Assembly: GCA_007748055.1 (NCBI GenBank)
Contig: CP036279.1
Coordinates: forward strand, 5,394,001 to 5,458,000
Length of the DNA stretch: 64,000 nucleotides
Source: Kolteria novifilia
GTDB lineage: Bacteria; Planctomycetota; Planctomycetia; Kolteriales; Kolteriaceae
Reading direction: 5' to 3'
Positions 52,955 through 61,610 of this stretch are shown piece by piece. Every line of letters begins with the position of its first letter. Within the stretch, counting starts at the first letter, position 1. The notes under the pieces were generated by a model. The model had not been told where the DNA came from and did not search any database. It saw only the letters and a list, made by a program, of their open reading frames with translations. The position numbers were made by a program, and so were the translations under genes.

Positions 52955-55718
52955 GCTACGCTCAATCCTCGCGGCCCTTCTGCTCGGCGTGACGGCATCG
53001 GCCGACGACCACGTCACAGAACGAAACTTCACCCTGAAGGTCTTGCCCCTGCTCAAAGCGAAATGCCTTGGCTGTCATGGTGGCGACACCGAGGACGTCC
53101 AGGGCGGACTGGACGTTCGCAGCCGGGCCGCGTTGATCAAGGGAGGCGAATCCGAGGAACCGGCGCTCGTGCCCGGCGATCCCGAGGCGAGCCCGCTCTA
53201 CCAGGCGATTCGCTGGGACGGCCTCGAGATGCCTCCCAAGGAGAATGACCGGCTCACCGAAGCCCAGATCGCGATGGTGAAGTCATGGATCGTGGCCGGC
53301 GCCCCCTGGCCCGACGAAGCGACCCAGCGCCGTCACCGCGCGGAGGCGGCCGCGATCGAGTCGACCGACGAGGGTGTTCTCGTTCGCACGAGTGGGGGAC
53401 TCTCCGACGAGTGGACCTTGCGGCGCTATCGGCCGGAGGACCTTTGGGCGTTTCGCCCCGTGAAGCGCCCGCCGGTCTCGACGGGAACGCATCCGGTCGA
53501 CTACTTTATCTCCAAGCGACTGGCCCCGACCAGCATCGAACCCGCCGCTCAAGCCGATCCGGTCACGCTCATTCGACGAGCGACCTTCGACCTGACGGGC
53601 CTGCCCCCGACCCCAGAACAGATCAGCGCGTTTCGCGAGGAGTGGTCGGCGAATCCCGATAACGCGTGGGAACAACTCATCGACCGCCTGCTCGCGAGCC
53701 CCCACTACGGCGAGCGTTGGGGCCAGCACTGGCTCGACGTCGCTCGCTATGCCGACACGGGAGGCTATTCGAACGACTATGAACGCTCGAACATGTGGCG
53801 CTATCGCGACTACGTGATCCGCAGCTTCAACGACGACAAGCCCTACGATGAGTTCATCGTCGAACAACTCGCGGGCGACGAGATCTGGGAGGAGCGGCCC
53901 CCTGGTCGCCGCGACCCGGAACTCCTGGTCGCAACCGGATTTCTCCGGCTCGGCCCCTGGGACCCGGCGATGGTGAAGAAGCCGCAAGCGCGGCAGATCT
54001 ACATCGACGACGTGGTCAACGCGGTGGGTCAGACCTTTCTGGCGACGACGATGCGTTGCGTGAAATGCCACGATCACAAGTTCGACCCGATCCCGACACG
54101 CGACTACTACCGCATGTACGCCGCCTTCGCGACGACGCAGTTGGCCGAGCGACCCGCGTCGTTTCTCCCCGAGGAGAACCGCGAGGGGTTTGACGAGGGG
54201 CGTACTCATGTCGAGCGACTACTCGCCTTCGCCAGCGAGCGAACCGAAGCACTCAGACGGAAACGGGAAGCGGCGGCGCGACGCTGGTACCAGGAACACG
54301 GGAGCAACTATGTTCCGCACGAGGAACGCAAGAACCTTCCCGACGAGTCAAAGCCGCCGCGTCATGTCGGTCTCGATCATCACGAGATCGGACGTCTCAA
54401 GGTGCGGGAACAGGATCAATGGATCTGGACCCGCCGCTTGGAACGCTATCAGCCAATGGCCCAGAGTGTCTACAGCGGACCCGATCCGAAGTTTCTCAAC
54501 GCGCGCAAGCTCCGCGTTCCCGGAAAGCGGAGAACAAATACCGAGTTCGTCAACCATATCCTGACGGGGGGAGCCCTCGAGGCGCCCGGCGACATCGTTC
54601 AGCCGGGCGTCTTGAGTGGGCTCGGCCATCCGGTCGATCCGTCGGCCGAGGATCCCTACCTCGTCGAGAGCGAGCTACGTGGCCGCCGGCTCGGCGTCGC
54701 CCGTTGGATCGCCCACGAGAACAACCCGCTCACCACGCGTGCGATCGTCAATCGGATCTGGCAGCACCACTTCGGCAAGCCACTCGCGGGCAACCCGAAC
54801 AACTTCGGCGTCAAGGGAGCCAAGCCGACGCACCCCGAATTGCTCGACTGGTTGAGCACGCAGTTCGTCGATCGCGGCTGGCGGATGAAGCGGCTTCACA
54901 AACTGATCATGACCTCGCGGGCCTACAAGCAGTCGAGCCACCATCCACAGATCGACTCGCTTGGCAGCGTCGATCCCGGCAACGACCTGCTCGCCTATTT
55001 TCCGACGCGACGGCTCAGCGCCGAAGAGTTGCGTGACGCCATGCTGCACGTGACCGGGGAACTCAACCCGACGCTCGGCGGCCTTCCGGTCATGCCCGAG
55101 ATCAACATGGAGGTCGCGCTTCAGCCTCGCATGATCCAGTTCTCCTTGGCGCCGGCTTACCAACCTTCGCGAACGCCGGCCCAGCGGCATCGTCGCAGCA
55201 TCTACGCCTACCGCGTGCGCGGGCAAGCCAACCCGTTCTTCGAAGTGTTCAACCAGCCGAACCCGAACGAGTCGTGCGAAGCCCGCGATGCCGCCGCGGT
55301 ATCGCCCCAGGCCTTCACGCTGATGAACAGCGACGTGATGAGCGACCGCTCGATCGCCTTCGCGCAACGACTCGAGCGAGAGGTCCCGACCCTCGAGAAG
55401 CGTGTCGAGCGAGCTTTCCTGCTGGCGTTCGGCCGCTCCCCGTCACGGCTCGAGCGAACGCGGATGATCGACTACGTCCGGCGGATGGAACAGGAGCATC
55501 GCGGCGCGAGGCCGGACATCGTCACCCACCCGACTCGGATCACGCGGTCGTTGGTCGAGGAACTCTCGGGCAAGAGTTTCGAGTACGACGAGATCCTCCC
55601 TGTCTTCGAACAGTACGTTCCCGATGCGAAGCCGGCGGACGTCGGTCCGGGGACTCGGGCCCTGGCGGACCTGTGCCTGGCCCTCTTCAACAGCAACGAA
55701 TTCCTCTACGTCTACTGA
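52941..55718 (+). CDS. PSCyt1/PSCyt2/PSD1 multi-domain protein
   Basis: 925 residues with a signal peptide (ILAALLLGVTASA). Cytochrome-type PSCyt1 with C42-LG-C45-H46 in the first 110 residues, then DUF1549 (PSCyt2), with a second CxxCH (CVKCH, about 373-377), and DUF1553 (PSD1) near 570-900 (ending LALFNSNEFLYVY). Defines, with the next gene, the planctomycete-specific secreted oxidoreductase-like pair. Heme binding is inferred from the CxxCH motifs. Confidence 0.93.
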   Translation: MANLRLRSILAALLLGVTASADDHVTERNFTLKVLPLLKAKCLGCHGGDTEDVQGGLDVRSRAALIKGGESEEPALVPGDPEASPLYQAIRWDGLEMPPKENDRLTEAQIAMVKSWIVAGAPWPDEATQRRHRAEAAAIESTDEGVLVRTSGGLSDEWTLRRYRPEDLWAFRPVKRPPVSTGTHPVDYFISKRLAPTSIEPAAQADPVTLIRRATFDLTGLPPTPEQISAFREEWSANPDNAWEQLIDRLLASPHYGERWGQHWLDVARYADTGGYSNDYERSNMWRYRDYVIRSFNDDKPYDEFIVEQLAGDEIWEERPPGRRDPELLVATGFLRLGPWDPAMVKKPQARQIYIDDVVNAVGQTFLATTMRCVKCHDHKFDPIPTRDYYRMYAAFATTQLAERPASFLPEENREGFDEGRTHVERLLAFASERTEALRRKREAAARRWYQEHGSNYVPHEERKNLPDESKPPRHVGLDHHEIGRLKVREQDQWIWTRRLERYQPMAQSVYSGPDPKFLNARKLRVPGKRRTNTEFVNHILTGGALEAPGDIVQPGVLSGLGHPVDPSAEDPYLVESELRGRRLGVARWIAHENNPLTTRAIVNRIWQHHFGKPLAGNPNNFGVKGAKPTHPELLDWLSTQFVDRGWRMKRLHKLIMTSRAYKQSSHHPQIDSLGSVDPGNDLLAYFPTRRLSAEELRDAMLHVTGELNPTLGGLPVMPEINMEVALQPRMIQFSLAPAYQPSRTPAQRHRRSIYAYRVRGQANPFFEVFNQPNPNESCEARDAAAVSPQAFTLMNSDVMSDRSIAFAQRLEREVPTLEKRVERAFLLAFGRSPSRLERTRMIDYVRRMEQEHRGARPDIVTHPTRITRSLVEELSGKSFEYDEILPVFEQYVPDAKPADVGPGTRALADLCLALFNSNEFLYVY

Positions 55719-55726
55719 GGTCCTTC

Positions 55727-57148
55727 ATGACTCACAAACTCTGCTCGCGTCCCCTGTCAACCACAGCATCCCGGCGCCAGTTCCTCTACGGCCTGGGCGC
55801 CTCGCTCGGATCGGTCGCCTTGACCGATCTGCTGGCGGCCGACTCCCCTCGTTCGACCGGCCCGCTCGAACCGAGGAAGCCGATGCACCCCGCCCGCGCC
55901 AAGGCGGTGATCATGCTCTTCATGGAGGGTGGTCCGGCCCACATGGACACCTTCGACCCCAAGCCGACCCTGACGCGGCTTCACAAGACCGAATCGAAGT
56001 CGACGCGCAGTCTCGCCTCGGGTTTCAAGTTCCATGTCGGCAGCCCCTTCAAGTTTCGCAAGGTGGGCCAAGCCGGCCTCGACATGTGCGATCAGTGGCA
56101 CTATCTGGCCGATCCGGAGGTCGCCGACGAACTGTGCAACTACCGTGGCTGCACCGCGGAATCACTCAACCATCCGGAAGCCCTGTTCCACATGAACACC
56201 GGAAGTCGGCTGGGGGGCGATCCCGCCATCGGTTCCTGGGTCACCTACGGACTCGGTTCGGAAAACCAGAACCTTCCCGGCTACGTCGTCATGACGGAGT
56301 TGGCGCTCCCCCAAGGTGGGTCGACGAACTGGAACAACGGCTTCCTACCCGCTCACTACCAAGGGACGCGCCTTCGCCCCGAGGGGAGTCCGATCCTCGA
56401 CTTGACGTCGCCTAGGCACAAGTCGCGTCGGCATCAAAGACAGTTTCTCGACCAACTCGCGTTCCTGAATGAACAGCATCAGGCACGCCACCCCCAGCAT
56501 CGCGACCTCGCCGCCCGCATGGAAAGCTATGAGCTGGCCTACCGCATGCAGACCGAAGTACCGGGCGTGATCGATCTTGCCGGAGAGCCGGACCACATCC
56601 AGGAGATGTACGGCTTGCACGATGACGAGACCGCCGCGTTCGGACGCCAATGCTTGATGGCTCGGCGACTGGTGGAGAAAGGCGTTCGCTTCGTCCAGAT
56701 CTTCTCGGGGGGATGGGACAGCCACGACTATTTGGAGCGTGGTCACTCGGCACGGATCAAGAGCGTCGACAAGCCGATGGCGGCGTTGATCAAGGACCTC
56801 AAGCGGCGCGGGATGCTCGACGAGACGCTCGTGGTTTGGACGGGTGAATTTGGGCGCACCCCCGACAACAACAAGCGTGGCGGCGTCTACGCCATTGGTC
56901 GCGGTCACAACGCCGACGCGATGACGATGCTGTTGGCCGGTGGTGGCGTCAAGCCCGGCGCGGTGGTGGGAGCGACTGACGCAATCGGGGCGACCGCCGT
57001 CGACTGCGTTCATCCCATTCGCGACGTCCACGTCACCTTGCTGCACCTGCTTGGGCTGGACGACAACAAACTGACCTACTTCCACGGCGGCCGCTACAAG
57101 CAGCTCAGCCAGTTCGGCGGCAAGGTCATCGACGAATTGCTGGCGTAG
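55727..57148 (+). CDS. DUF1501 family Tat-exported protein
   Basis: 473 residues. The Tat-like SRRQFLYGLGASLG at 15-28 directs export. The DUF1501 (sulfatase-fold-like) body has MLFMEGGPAHMDTFDPKP, RFVQIFSGGWDSHDY, TGEFGRTPDNN, and GRGHNADAMT, which resemble the metal-binding strands of the alkaline phosphatase superfamily. GAGG before the ATG. Nearly always follows PSCyt/PSD genes in Planctomycetota. Confidence 0.93.
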   Translation: MTHKLCSRPLSTTASRRQFLYGLGASLGSVALTDLLAADSPRSTGPLEPRKPMHPARAKAVIMLFMEGGPAHMDTFDPKPTLTRLHKTESKSTRSLASGFKFHVGSPFKFRKVGQAGLDMCDQWHYLADPEVADELCNYRGCTAESLNHPEALFHMNTGSRLGGDPAIGSWVTYGLGSENQNLPGYVVMTELALPQGGSTNWNNGFLPAHYQGTRLRPEGSPILDLTSPRHKSRRHQRQFLDQLAFLNEQHQARHPQHRDLAARMESYELAYRMQTEVPGVIDLAGEPDHIQEMYGLHDDETAAFGRQCLMARRLVEKGVRFVQIFSGGWDSHDYLERGHSARIKSVDKPMAALIKDLKRRGMLDETLVVWTGEFGRTPDNNKRGGVYAIGRGHNADAMTMLLAGGGVKPGAVVGATDAIGATAVDCVHPIRDVHVTLLHLLGLDDNKLTYFHGGRYKQLSQFGGKVIDELLA

Positions 57149-57229
57149 GGCATCTTCCGCGGTCCGGGCGAACGCGAGCGCTCCGAAGAGCTGCGTCGCA
57201 TCGATGAAGTAGACCCCGCAGCGGGATGC

Positions 57230-58126
57230 TCACGCCGAGCGAATGCCGCGAGGAACGCCGATGCGGTTGTTCAGTCGTTCGATCTCGCGATGGATCAAAT
57301 CGAGGTTCGAGTCGCGAACCGTCGGTAGCTGAAACCGAGCTTGGCGGACCGAGTCGTAGTCGACGTCGGCGATCACCAATTCCTCGCCCTCGCCGGCGAT
57401 GGTGATCGTCTTGCCGCGCGGATCGAGAACGCGGCTGCCCCCCCAATAGGTCTCCCCATCGCGGGCGCCGCAGTGATTGACCATCACGATCGGCATCCCG
57501 TACATCATGCTGTAGAACGTCAGCGCGGCGTTCCAGCCATCGGGATTGGAGAAGTCGAGTCCCACCGCTTCGCGCGAGGAGGCGATGGGAACGACCAGGA
57601 TGGTGGCGCCGTAGAGAGCCGCCAAGTGAATCAGTCCCGGATTCCAGGAGTCGGCACAAATGAAGATCCCGGCCGTCCAGGGCGCTTCCAAGTGGCAGAC
57701 ATCGACGTAGCGTCCGCGAGCGAAGTACTTCGCTTCTTCCAAGTTCCCGTACGTCGCCAGATTTAGCTTGCGGTGAATGAACGTGACCTTCCCTCGGCGC
57801 ATCGCGGCGGCGGAGTTGTGAAACTGCGCGGCGTACCCCTCTTCGACAAAACCGGCGACCACCGTCATGTCACCAGCCCGCTCGGCCACCGCGATCAGTC
57901 GTCGGTCCTCGCGAGTGATCGCCAAATCGGGCGTGCGCGAACGAACCTGATAGCCGGTCAAGGAGAGCTCGGGGAAGACCAACAGGTCGACGTCCTCGGC
58001 TTTCGCGCGGTCGATGTACTCGAAGTGCTTGCCCAGGTTCTGTTCGATATCCGCTTCCGTCGGATCGATCTGAGCGCACGCGACGCGGAGCACGGAGGAG
58101 CGAAAATTATTTCCATCAACGGTCAT
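57230..58126 (-). CDS. Carbon-nitrogen hydrolase (nitrilase superfamily)
   Basis: 298 residues. Catalytic triad visible: Glu in FPELSLTGY (about 48), Lys in HRKLNL (about 117), Cys in FICADSWNP (about 153). Amidase/N-carbamoylase-like; substrate undecided. The ATG at 58126 gives the normal N-terminus; the frame extends to 58165. On the same strand as the asparagine synthetase upstream, at a distance of 354 bp. Confidence 0.88.
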   Translation of the reverse strand: MTVDGNNFRSSVLRVACAQIDPTEADIEQNLGKHFEYIDRAKAEDVDLLVFPELSLTGYQVRSRTPDLAITREDRRLIAVAERAGDMTVVAGFVEEGYAAQFHNSAAAMRRGKVTFIHRKLNLATYGNLEEAKYFARGRYVDVCHLEAPWTAGIFICADSWNPGLIHLAALYGATILVVPIASSREAVGLDFSNPDGWNAALTFYSMMYGMPIVMVNHCGARDGETYWGGSRVLDPRGKTITIAGEGEELVIADVDYDSVRQARFQLPTVRDSNLDLIHREIERLNNRIGVPRGIRSA

Positions 58127-58480
58127 GGCTTCGGCTCGCCTAGGCAACAGTCGGGACCAGTTCAACAGACGTCGACCGCTCGGCGAATCGCCGTCGCGAA
58201 ACGACGACCGGCCGGACTACCTCAACATGTGCATGTCATGGTCGAACTCCGTCGCGGCGACGACGCGAAAGAGCCCGGGTGCTCCGGTCGCGTGGGCGAC
58301 ACGAGAGCGAGGATGGAGAGTGACGCTCGCGAGGTTCCATAGCAGGGAAAGCGAATCTTGGGAACGGGTCTTTTTTGGGGAAACGGGTCGATCGGACGAA
58401 GCTCGGTGAGGCGACCGTTCCGTCACCGTTTCAGACGCGAGTCGCCGATCCTTACTCCTGAGGCAAGCAGCGGTCACGCG
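58127..58480. other. Intergenic, nothing recognised
   Basis: 354 bp between AsnB and the hydrolase gene. A TTTTTT run at 58371-58377 and GC-rich flanks might terminate AsnB on the minus strand, but no clean hairpin was found. Confidence 0.35.
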
Positions 58481-59986
58481 CTAGCTCGGGACGGTGACGC
58501 GGTCCTGGACCCAGGCGCCGGCATTGGCTAGGATCATCTCCGGGTTCTCGAACTGCTCGCACAAGAGATCGCGGTAAAGTCGAGCCTCCGTCTCCCGATC
58601 GACCGGAGAGGAAGTCCCCGTCGCGATCGCCAGGGCCTCGTCGATGACGTCGACCGTCCCGGTCCCCTCGTCGAACTGGGCCTTCTCCCGCCAGACGAGA
58701 TCCGCGGGGAGCAAGTCGCGGCACGCTTCCCGAAGAATCCACTTCTCGACCGTCTTTCCACTCGACTCGTCGACGATGCGCATCTTCAATGACGCGGGAA
58801 TCGATTGAGCGAACTCGATCAGGTCGCGGTCGAGGAACGGCGTCCGCGCCTCCAACCCCTGGGCCATCGTGATCCGATCGACTCGCTGCAGGTTGATGTT
58901 GTGCATGCTGGTGAGCGATCGCGTCAGTTCGTCGGCAAGCTCCCGGGGAGAGTTGGCATACTGGTGGTGATAGGTGTAACCGGCGAACAGCTCGTCCGCC
59001 CCCTCGCCCGTGAGCACCGCTTTCACGTGTCGACGCGCCAGGGTGGTGGCGAAGTGAGTCGGAATCGCGCTACGCACCAGGTCGATATCGGCGCTCTCGA
59101 GATGATAGATCACGTGTGGCAAGACCTTCGCCACGTCGGCGGCGCTGAACGCGAGCGTGTCGTGTTCCGAGCCGATGTGATCGGCGACTCGCTGGGCGGC
59201 GAGCAAGTCGGGACTTCCCTCGAGCCCGACCGAAAAGGTCTTCAGCGGTCGATCGATCGACCGAGCCGCCAGCGCGGCGATCAGCGAGGAATCGAGTCCC
59301 CCCGACAAGAAGGACCCGACCTCGACATCGGCCACCATCCATTTGCGGACCGCGTCCTCGAGCGTCAACCGCAGCTCCCGACAAACCGCGTCGAGCTGGA
59401 AACCCGCCTCCTCGCTGGCGGCTCCATGAGAGATCCGAAACCAGCGACGATTCCCTTCGAGGCTGTCGAACATCTCACCGGGGCCCACCGCTTCGACATG
59501 CGATAGTCCGAGGCCGTCAAAGGCCTTCAGTTCCGAGGAGAACGCGAAGCCGTCGCCCAGCCGGGCGACGTAGAGCGGCTTGATCCCGAGCGGATCGCGA
59601 GCCGCGATGATCCGATCGGGGGTCGCGAGAACAAACGCGAACATGCCGTCGAGCTTGCTTAGCCACCGCAGTTGGTTCGATCGGAAGAGATGCAGGATCG
59701 TCTCGCTGTCGCTTCGGGTCTCGAAGGCGCTCTCGCCCAAGATGGCGCGGAGATCGGCGTAGTTGTAGATCTCGCCGTTGGCGACGAGGATGTTGTCGTT
59801 GGAATAGATCGGTTGCGAACCGTCGGAGGGCCCAATGATGGAGAGCCGGCAGTGCGCCATGATCGCCGGAACATTGGCGGCCCGATAGACCTGGGTTGCG
59901 TCCGGACCGCGGTGTTCGATTTTCTCGATCATCCGGCGGGCCAAGGCCTCGTCGTCGACCTTCCAAAGACAGGCGAATCCGCACAT
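58481..59986 (-). CDS. asnB: Asparagine synthetase (glutamine-hydrolysing) AsnB-type
   Basis: 501 residues. Start MCGF with Cys2 as the glutaminase nucleophile, then HRGPDA (25-30), ANGEIYNY (69-76), PP-loop SGGLDSS (228-234), GEGADELFAGY, and GLEARTPFLD. ATG at 59986 has GGAGGAGGACAACC upstream, which excludes the longer frame. Could be true asparagine synthesis or an AsnB-like amidotransferase acting on another substrate; the neighbour is a nitrilase-type hydrolase. Confidence 0.92.
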   Translation of the reverse strand: MCGFACLWKVDDEALARRMIEKIEHRGPDATQVYRAANVPAIMAHCRLSIIGPSDGSQPIYSNDNILVANGEIYNYADLRAILGESAFETRSDSETILHLFRSNQLRWLSKLDGMFAFVLATPDRIIAARDPLGIKPLYVARLGDGFAFSSELKAFDGLGLSHVEAVGPGEMFDSLEGNRRWFRISHGAASEEAGFQLDAVCRELRLTLEDAVRKWMVADVEVGSFLSGGLDSSLIAALAARSIDRPLKTFSVGLEGSPDLLAAQRVADHIGSEHDTLAFSAADVAKVLPHVIYHLESADIDLVRSAIPTHFATTLARRHVKAVLTGEGADELFAGYTYHHQYANSPRELADELTRSLTSMHNINLQRVDRITMAQGLEARTPFLDRDLIEFAQSIPASLKMRIVDESSGKTVEKWILREACRDLLPADLVWREKAQFDEGTGTVDVIDEALAIATGTSSPVDRETEARLYRDLLCEQFENPEMILANAGAWVQDRVTVPS

Positions 59987-60038
59987 GGTTGTCCTCCTCC
60001 AACTTCTTGTTCGTCCGCCATCTTGTCGACGAAGACCC

Positions 60039-60204
60039 ACAGCAGTCCGTTGATCGAAGCGGGCCAAGGCGAGAACGAGACAACTTGGCCAAGATCAAGG
60101 AGGAAAAACGCAGGCGAATCCGTCGATTCGTCGAGTTTTCCAACGCCGAGTTTGGACAAAAGGGCCGTTCGCAGCCGGCAGCGAATCGGTCAACGGGCTG
60201 TTAG
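60039..60204 (+). repeat. R3 element, copy 3
   Basis: AGCAGTCCGTTGATC ... GGTCAACGGGCTGTTAG; core GGCCAAGGCGAGAACGAG and CCGTCGATTCGTCGAGTTTT shared with the other copies. It occupies the upstream region of AsnB. Confidence 0.75.
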
Positions 60205-60310
60205 GGCTCGCTTCATGCTCGTCGTCTCACGTTCACCGCAACGCTCGTCCCCTACTCATGTAGGCTTCCAGAGCATCAAGAACAATGGTGACCGGCGCAA
60301 CCCGCGTACG
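60205..60310. other. Intergenic between R3 and R1
   Basis: About 106 bp with no feature recognised. Confidence 0.35.
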
Positions 60311-60522
60311 CCAGTGTCCTGATGGGCAAGTTCGTTCCATGAAATCTCGGTCCTCCGATTCGACGGGAGATTGCCCAATCACTGGCGTATTCCGCATGCC
60401 CACGCGAGCGTGAATCTTTTCCGCATGCCCACGCGAGCGTGAATCTTTTCCGCATGCCCACGCGAGCGTGAGCATGCACCCAAGAGTCTTTCTGGCAATG
60501 AGTGAACCAACCAGGACACGAG
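60311..60522 (+). repeat. R1 element, copy 7 with triplicated hairpin
   Basis: Ends CCAGTGTCCTGATGGGCAAG and, in reverse complement, CTCGTGTCCTGGTTGGTTC. The unit TTCCGCATGCCCACGCGAG + CGTGA is present three times in tandem (about 60390-60475, period 29 bp), so the element is 212 bp instead of 155. Confidence 0.8.
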
Positions 60523-60582
60523 ACGCGCTAAGAGAAGAAACGGTCGGCGGACATGGACGGCGTTTCCGCCAGTTGTCGCCTC

Positions 60583-61254
60583 TCACGCGCGATCGTCGAC
60601 CGATCGGAGTGATCGAATGAACGCGGACAGCTTGGACTCGTCGAGCTTCCCGTCGGTGCGCAGGCCGGAACAGACATCAACCCCAAATGGGCGAACTTGA
60701 CGGATCGCCTCCGCGACGTTGTCGGGTCGCAGTCCCCCCGCGAGAAAGACCGGGATTCCCACCGCCTCGACGATCTGGCGGCTGATCCGCCAATCGTGAA
60801 CCCGGCCGGTGCCACCCAACTCCTTGACCGGAAGTCGCACGTTCCCCGAATCGAGCAGCAACCCATCAACACCCCGCCTCGCGACGTCGCACGCTTCGTC
60901 GAGCGATTCCTCACCCACGACGTGGATCGCTTGAACGATGGAGATACCGGGCAAGGCCTCCCGAAAATCGTCGTATGTCCCTTCGTCGAGACGATCGACA
61001 AGTTGAAGCGTGTTGACCCGGCAGCGCCGCTGCTGGGCGATGATCTCGACCACCCGCCGCGCGCTGGTCAACAGAAACGATCCGACCGACGGTGGGATCG
61101 TCCGCGCAATCGACGAAATTCGCGACTCGGAAATCATCCCCGGCCCACTCGGCATCTTCGAGACGAGTCCGACCGCGGCCGCTCCGTGCGCGACGGCCAA
61201 TCGCGCTTCCTCGACGGTCTGGATGCAGCAGACTTTCAGCCGGGGAGGTGTCAT
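60583..61254 (-). CDS. trpF: Phosphoribosylanthranilate isomerase paralogue
   Basis: 223 residues with the TrpF-type (beta/alpha)8 order: KVCC at 7-10 (standard KICG, catalytic Cys kept at C9, Gly replaced by Cys), LLLDSGN (catalytic Asp), FLAGGLRPDNV, and GVDVCSGLR phosphate-binding loops. Start at the ATG (61254); a GTG at 61281 with AAGGGG is an alternative. Stands alone without trp genes, so it may be the genome's TrpF or a paralogue. Confidence 0.83.
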   Translation of the reverse strand: MTPPRLKVCCIQTVEEARLAVAHGAAAVGLVSKMPSGPGMISESRISSIARTIPPSVGSFLLTSARRVVEIIAQQRRCRVNTLQLVDRLDEGTYDDFREALPGISIVQAIHVVGEESLDEACDVARRGVDGLLLDSGNVRLPVKELGGTGRVHDWRISRQIVEAVGIPVFLAGGLRPDNVAEAIRQVRPFGVDVCSGLRTDGKLDESKLSAFIRSLRSVDDRA

Positions 61255-61322
61255 CTGATTGGAGGCCCTTTCGTCCCGCACGGTTGCCCCTTGACCATCT
61301 CGCGGACGTTCAGGAGGAATCC

Positions 61323-61457
61323 ATGGCTCCGGCTGGCATTGTATCGTCGCGAGCAGCCCGGGCCCGTCGATCCCTCGCGGGAGACATCGTCACCGCCTGG
61401 TTGCGAAACCGACCTTCGCGGACGACGTGGCCACCATGCCCCGCTCGCGGTACCTAA
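61323..61457 (+). CDS. Possible small ORF (44 aa) with strong SD
   Basis: AGGAGG six bases upstream of ATGGCTCCGGC makes this the best ribosome site in the gap. It codes for 44 residues, Arg/Ala-rich, with no known motif. Could be a leader peptide or a chance frame. Confidence 0.25.
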   Translation: MAPAGIVSSRAARARRSLAGDIVTAWLRNRPSRTTWPPCPARGT

Positions 61458-61606
61458 AGAAGAACGCCCCCAAGAAACGACCGTCGTCTTGGGATCGACG
61501 CCACCGCCCGAAGAACGCCGGACAGACTCCCTCGTTGAGAGACCTCGTGATAAGTGCCGCGAACGAGATCGTCCTTGTCATCCCCACCCGTTGGATGGGG
61601 GAGTGA
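61436..61606 (+). CDS. Possible small basic ORF (56 aa) before CbiB
   Basis: ATG at 61436, stop TGA at 61604-61606, five bases before the CbiB ATG (61611). Basic N-terminal half (PKKRPSSWDRRHRPKN) and a VISAANEIVLVIPTRW end. No SD. Overlaps the previous small frame. Coding unproven. Confidence 0.2.
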   Translation: MPRSRYLKKNAPKKRPSSWDRRHRPKNAGQTPSLRDLVISAANEIVLVIPTRWMGE

Positions 61607-61610
61607 GACG

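Noticed and set aside
60088-60204. Short ORF within R3 (IKEEKRRRIRRFVEF...)
   Set aside because: A similar basic peptide appears in all R3 copies but with frame breaks and no SD; treated as element sequence.
61255-61610. Cobalamin riboswitch before cbiB
   Set aside because: No B12-box-like conserved segment (GCCACTG-type) was found by eye.
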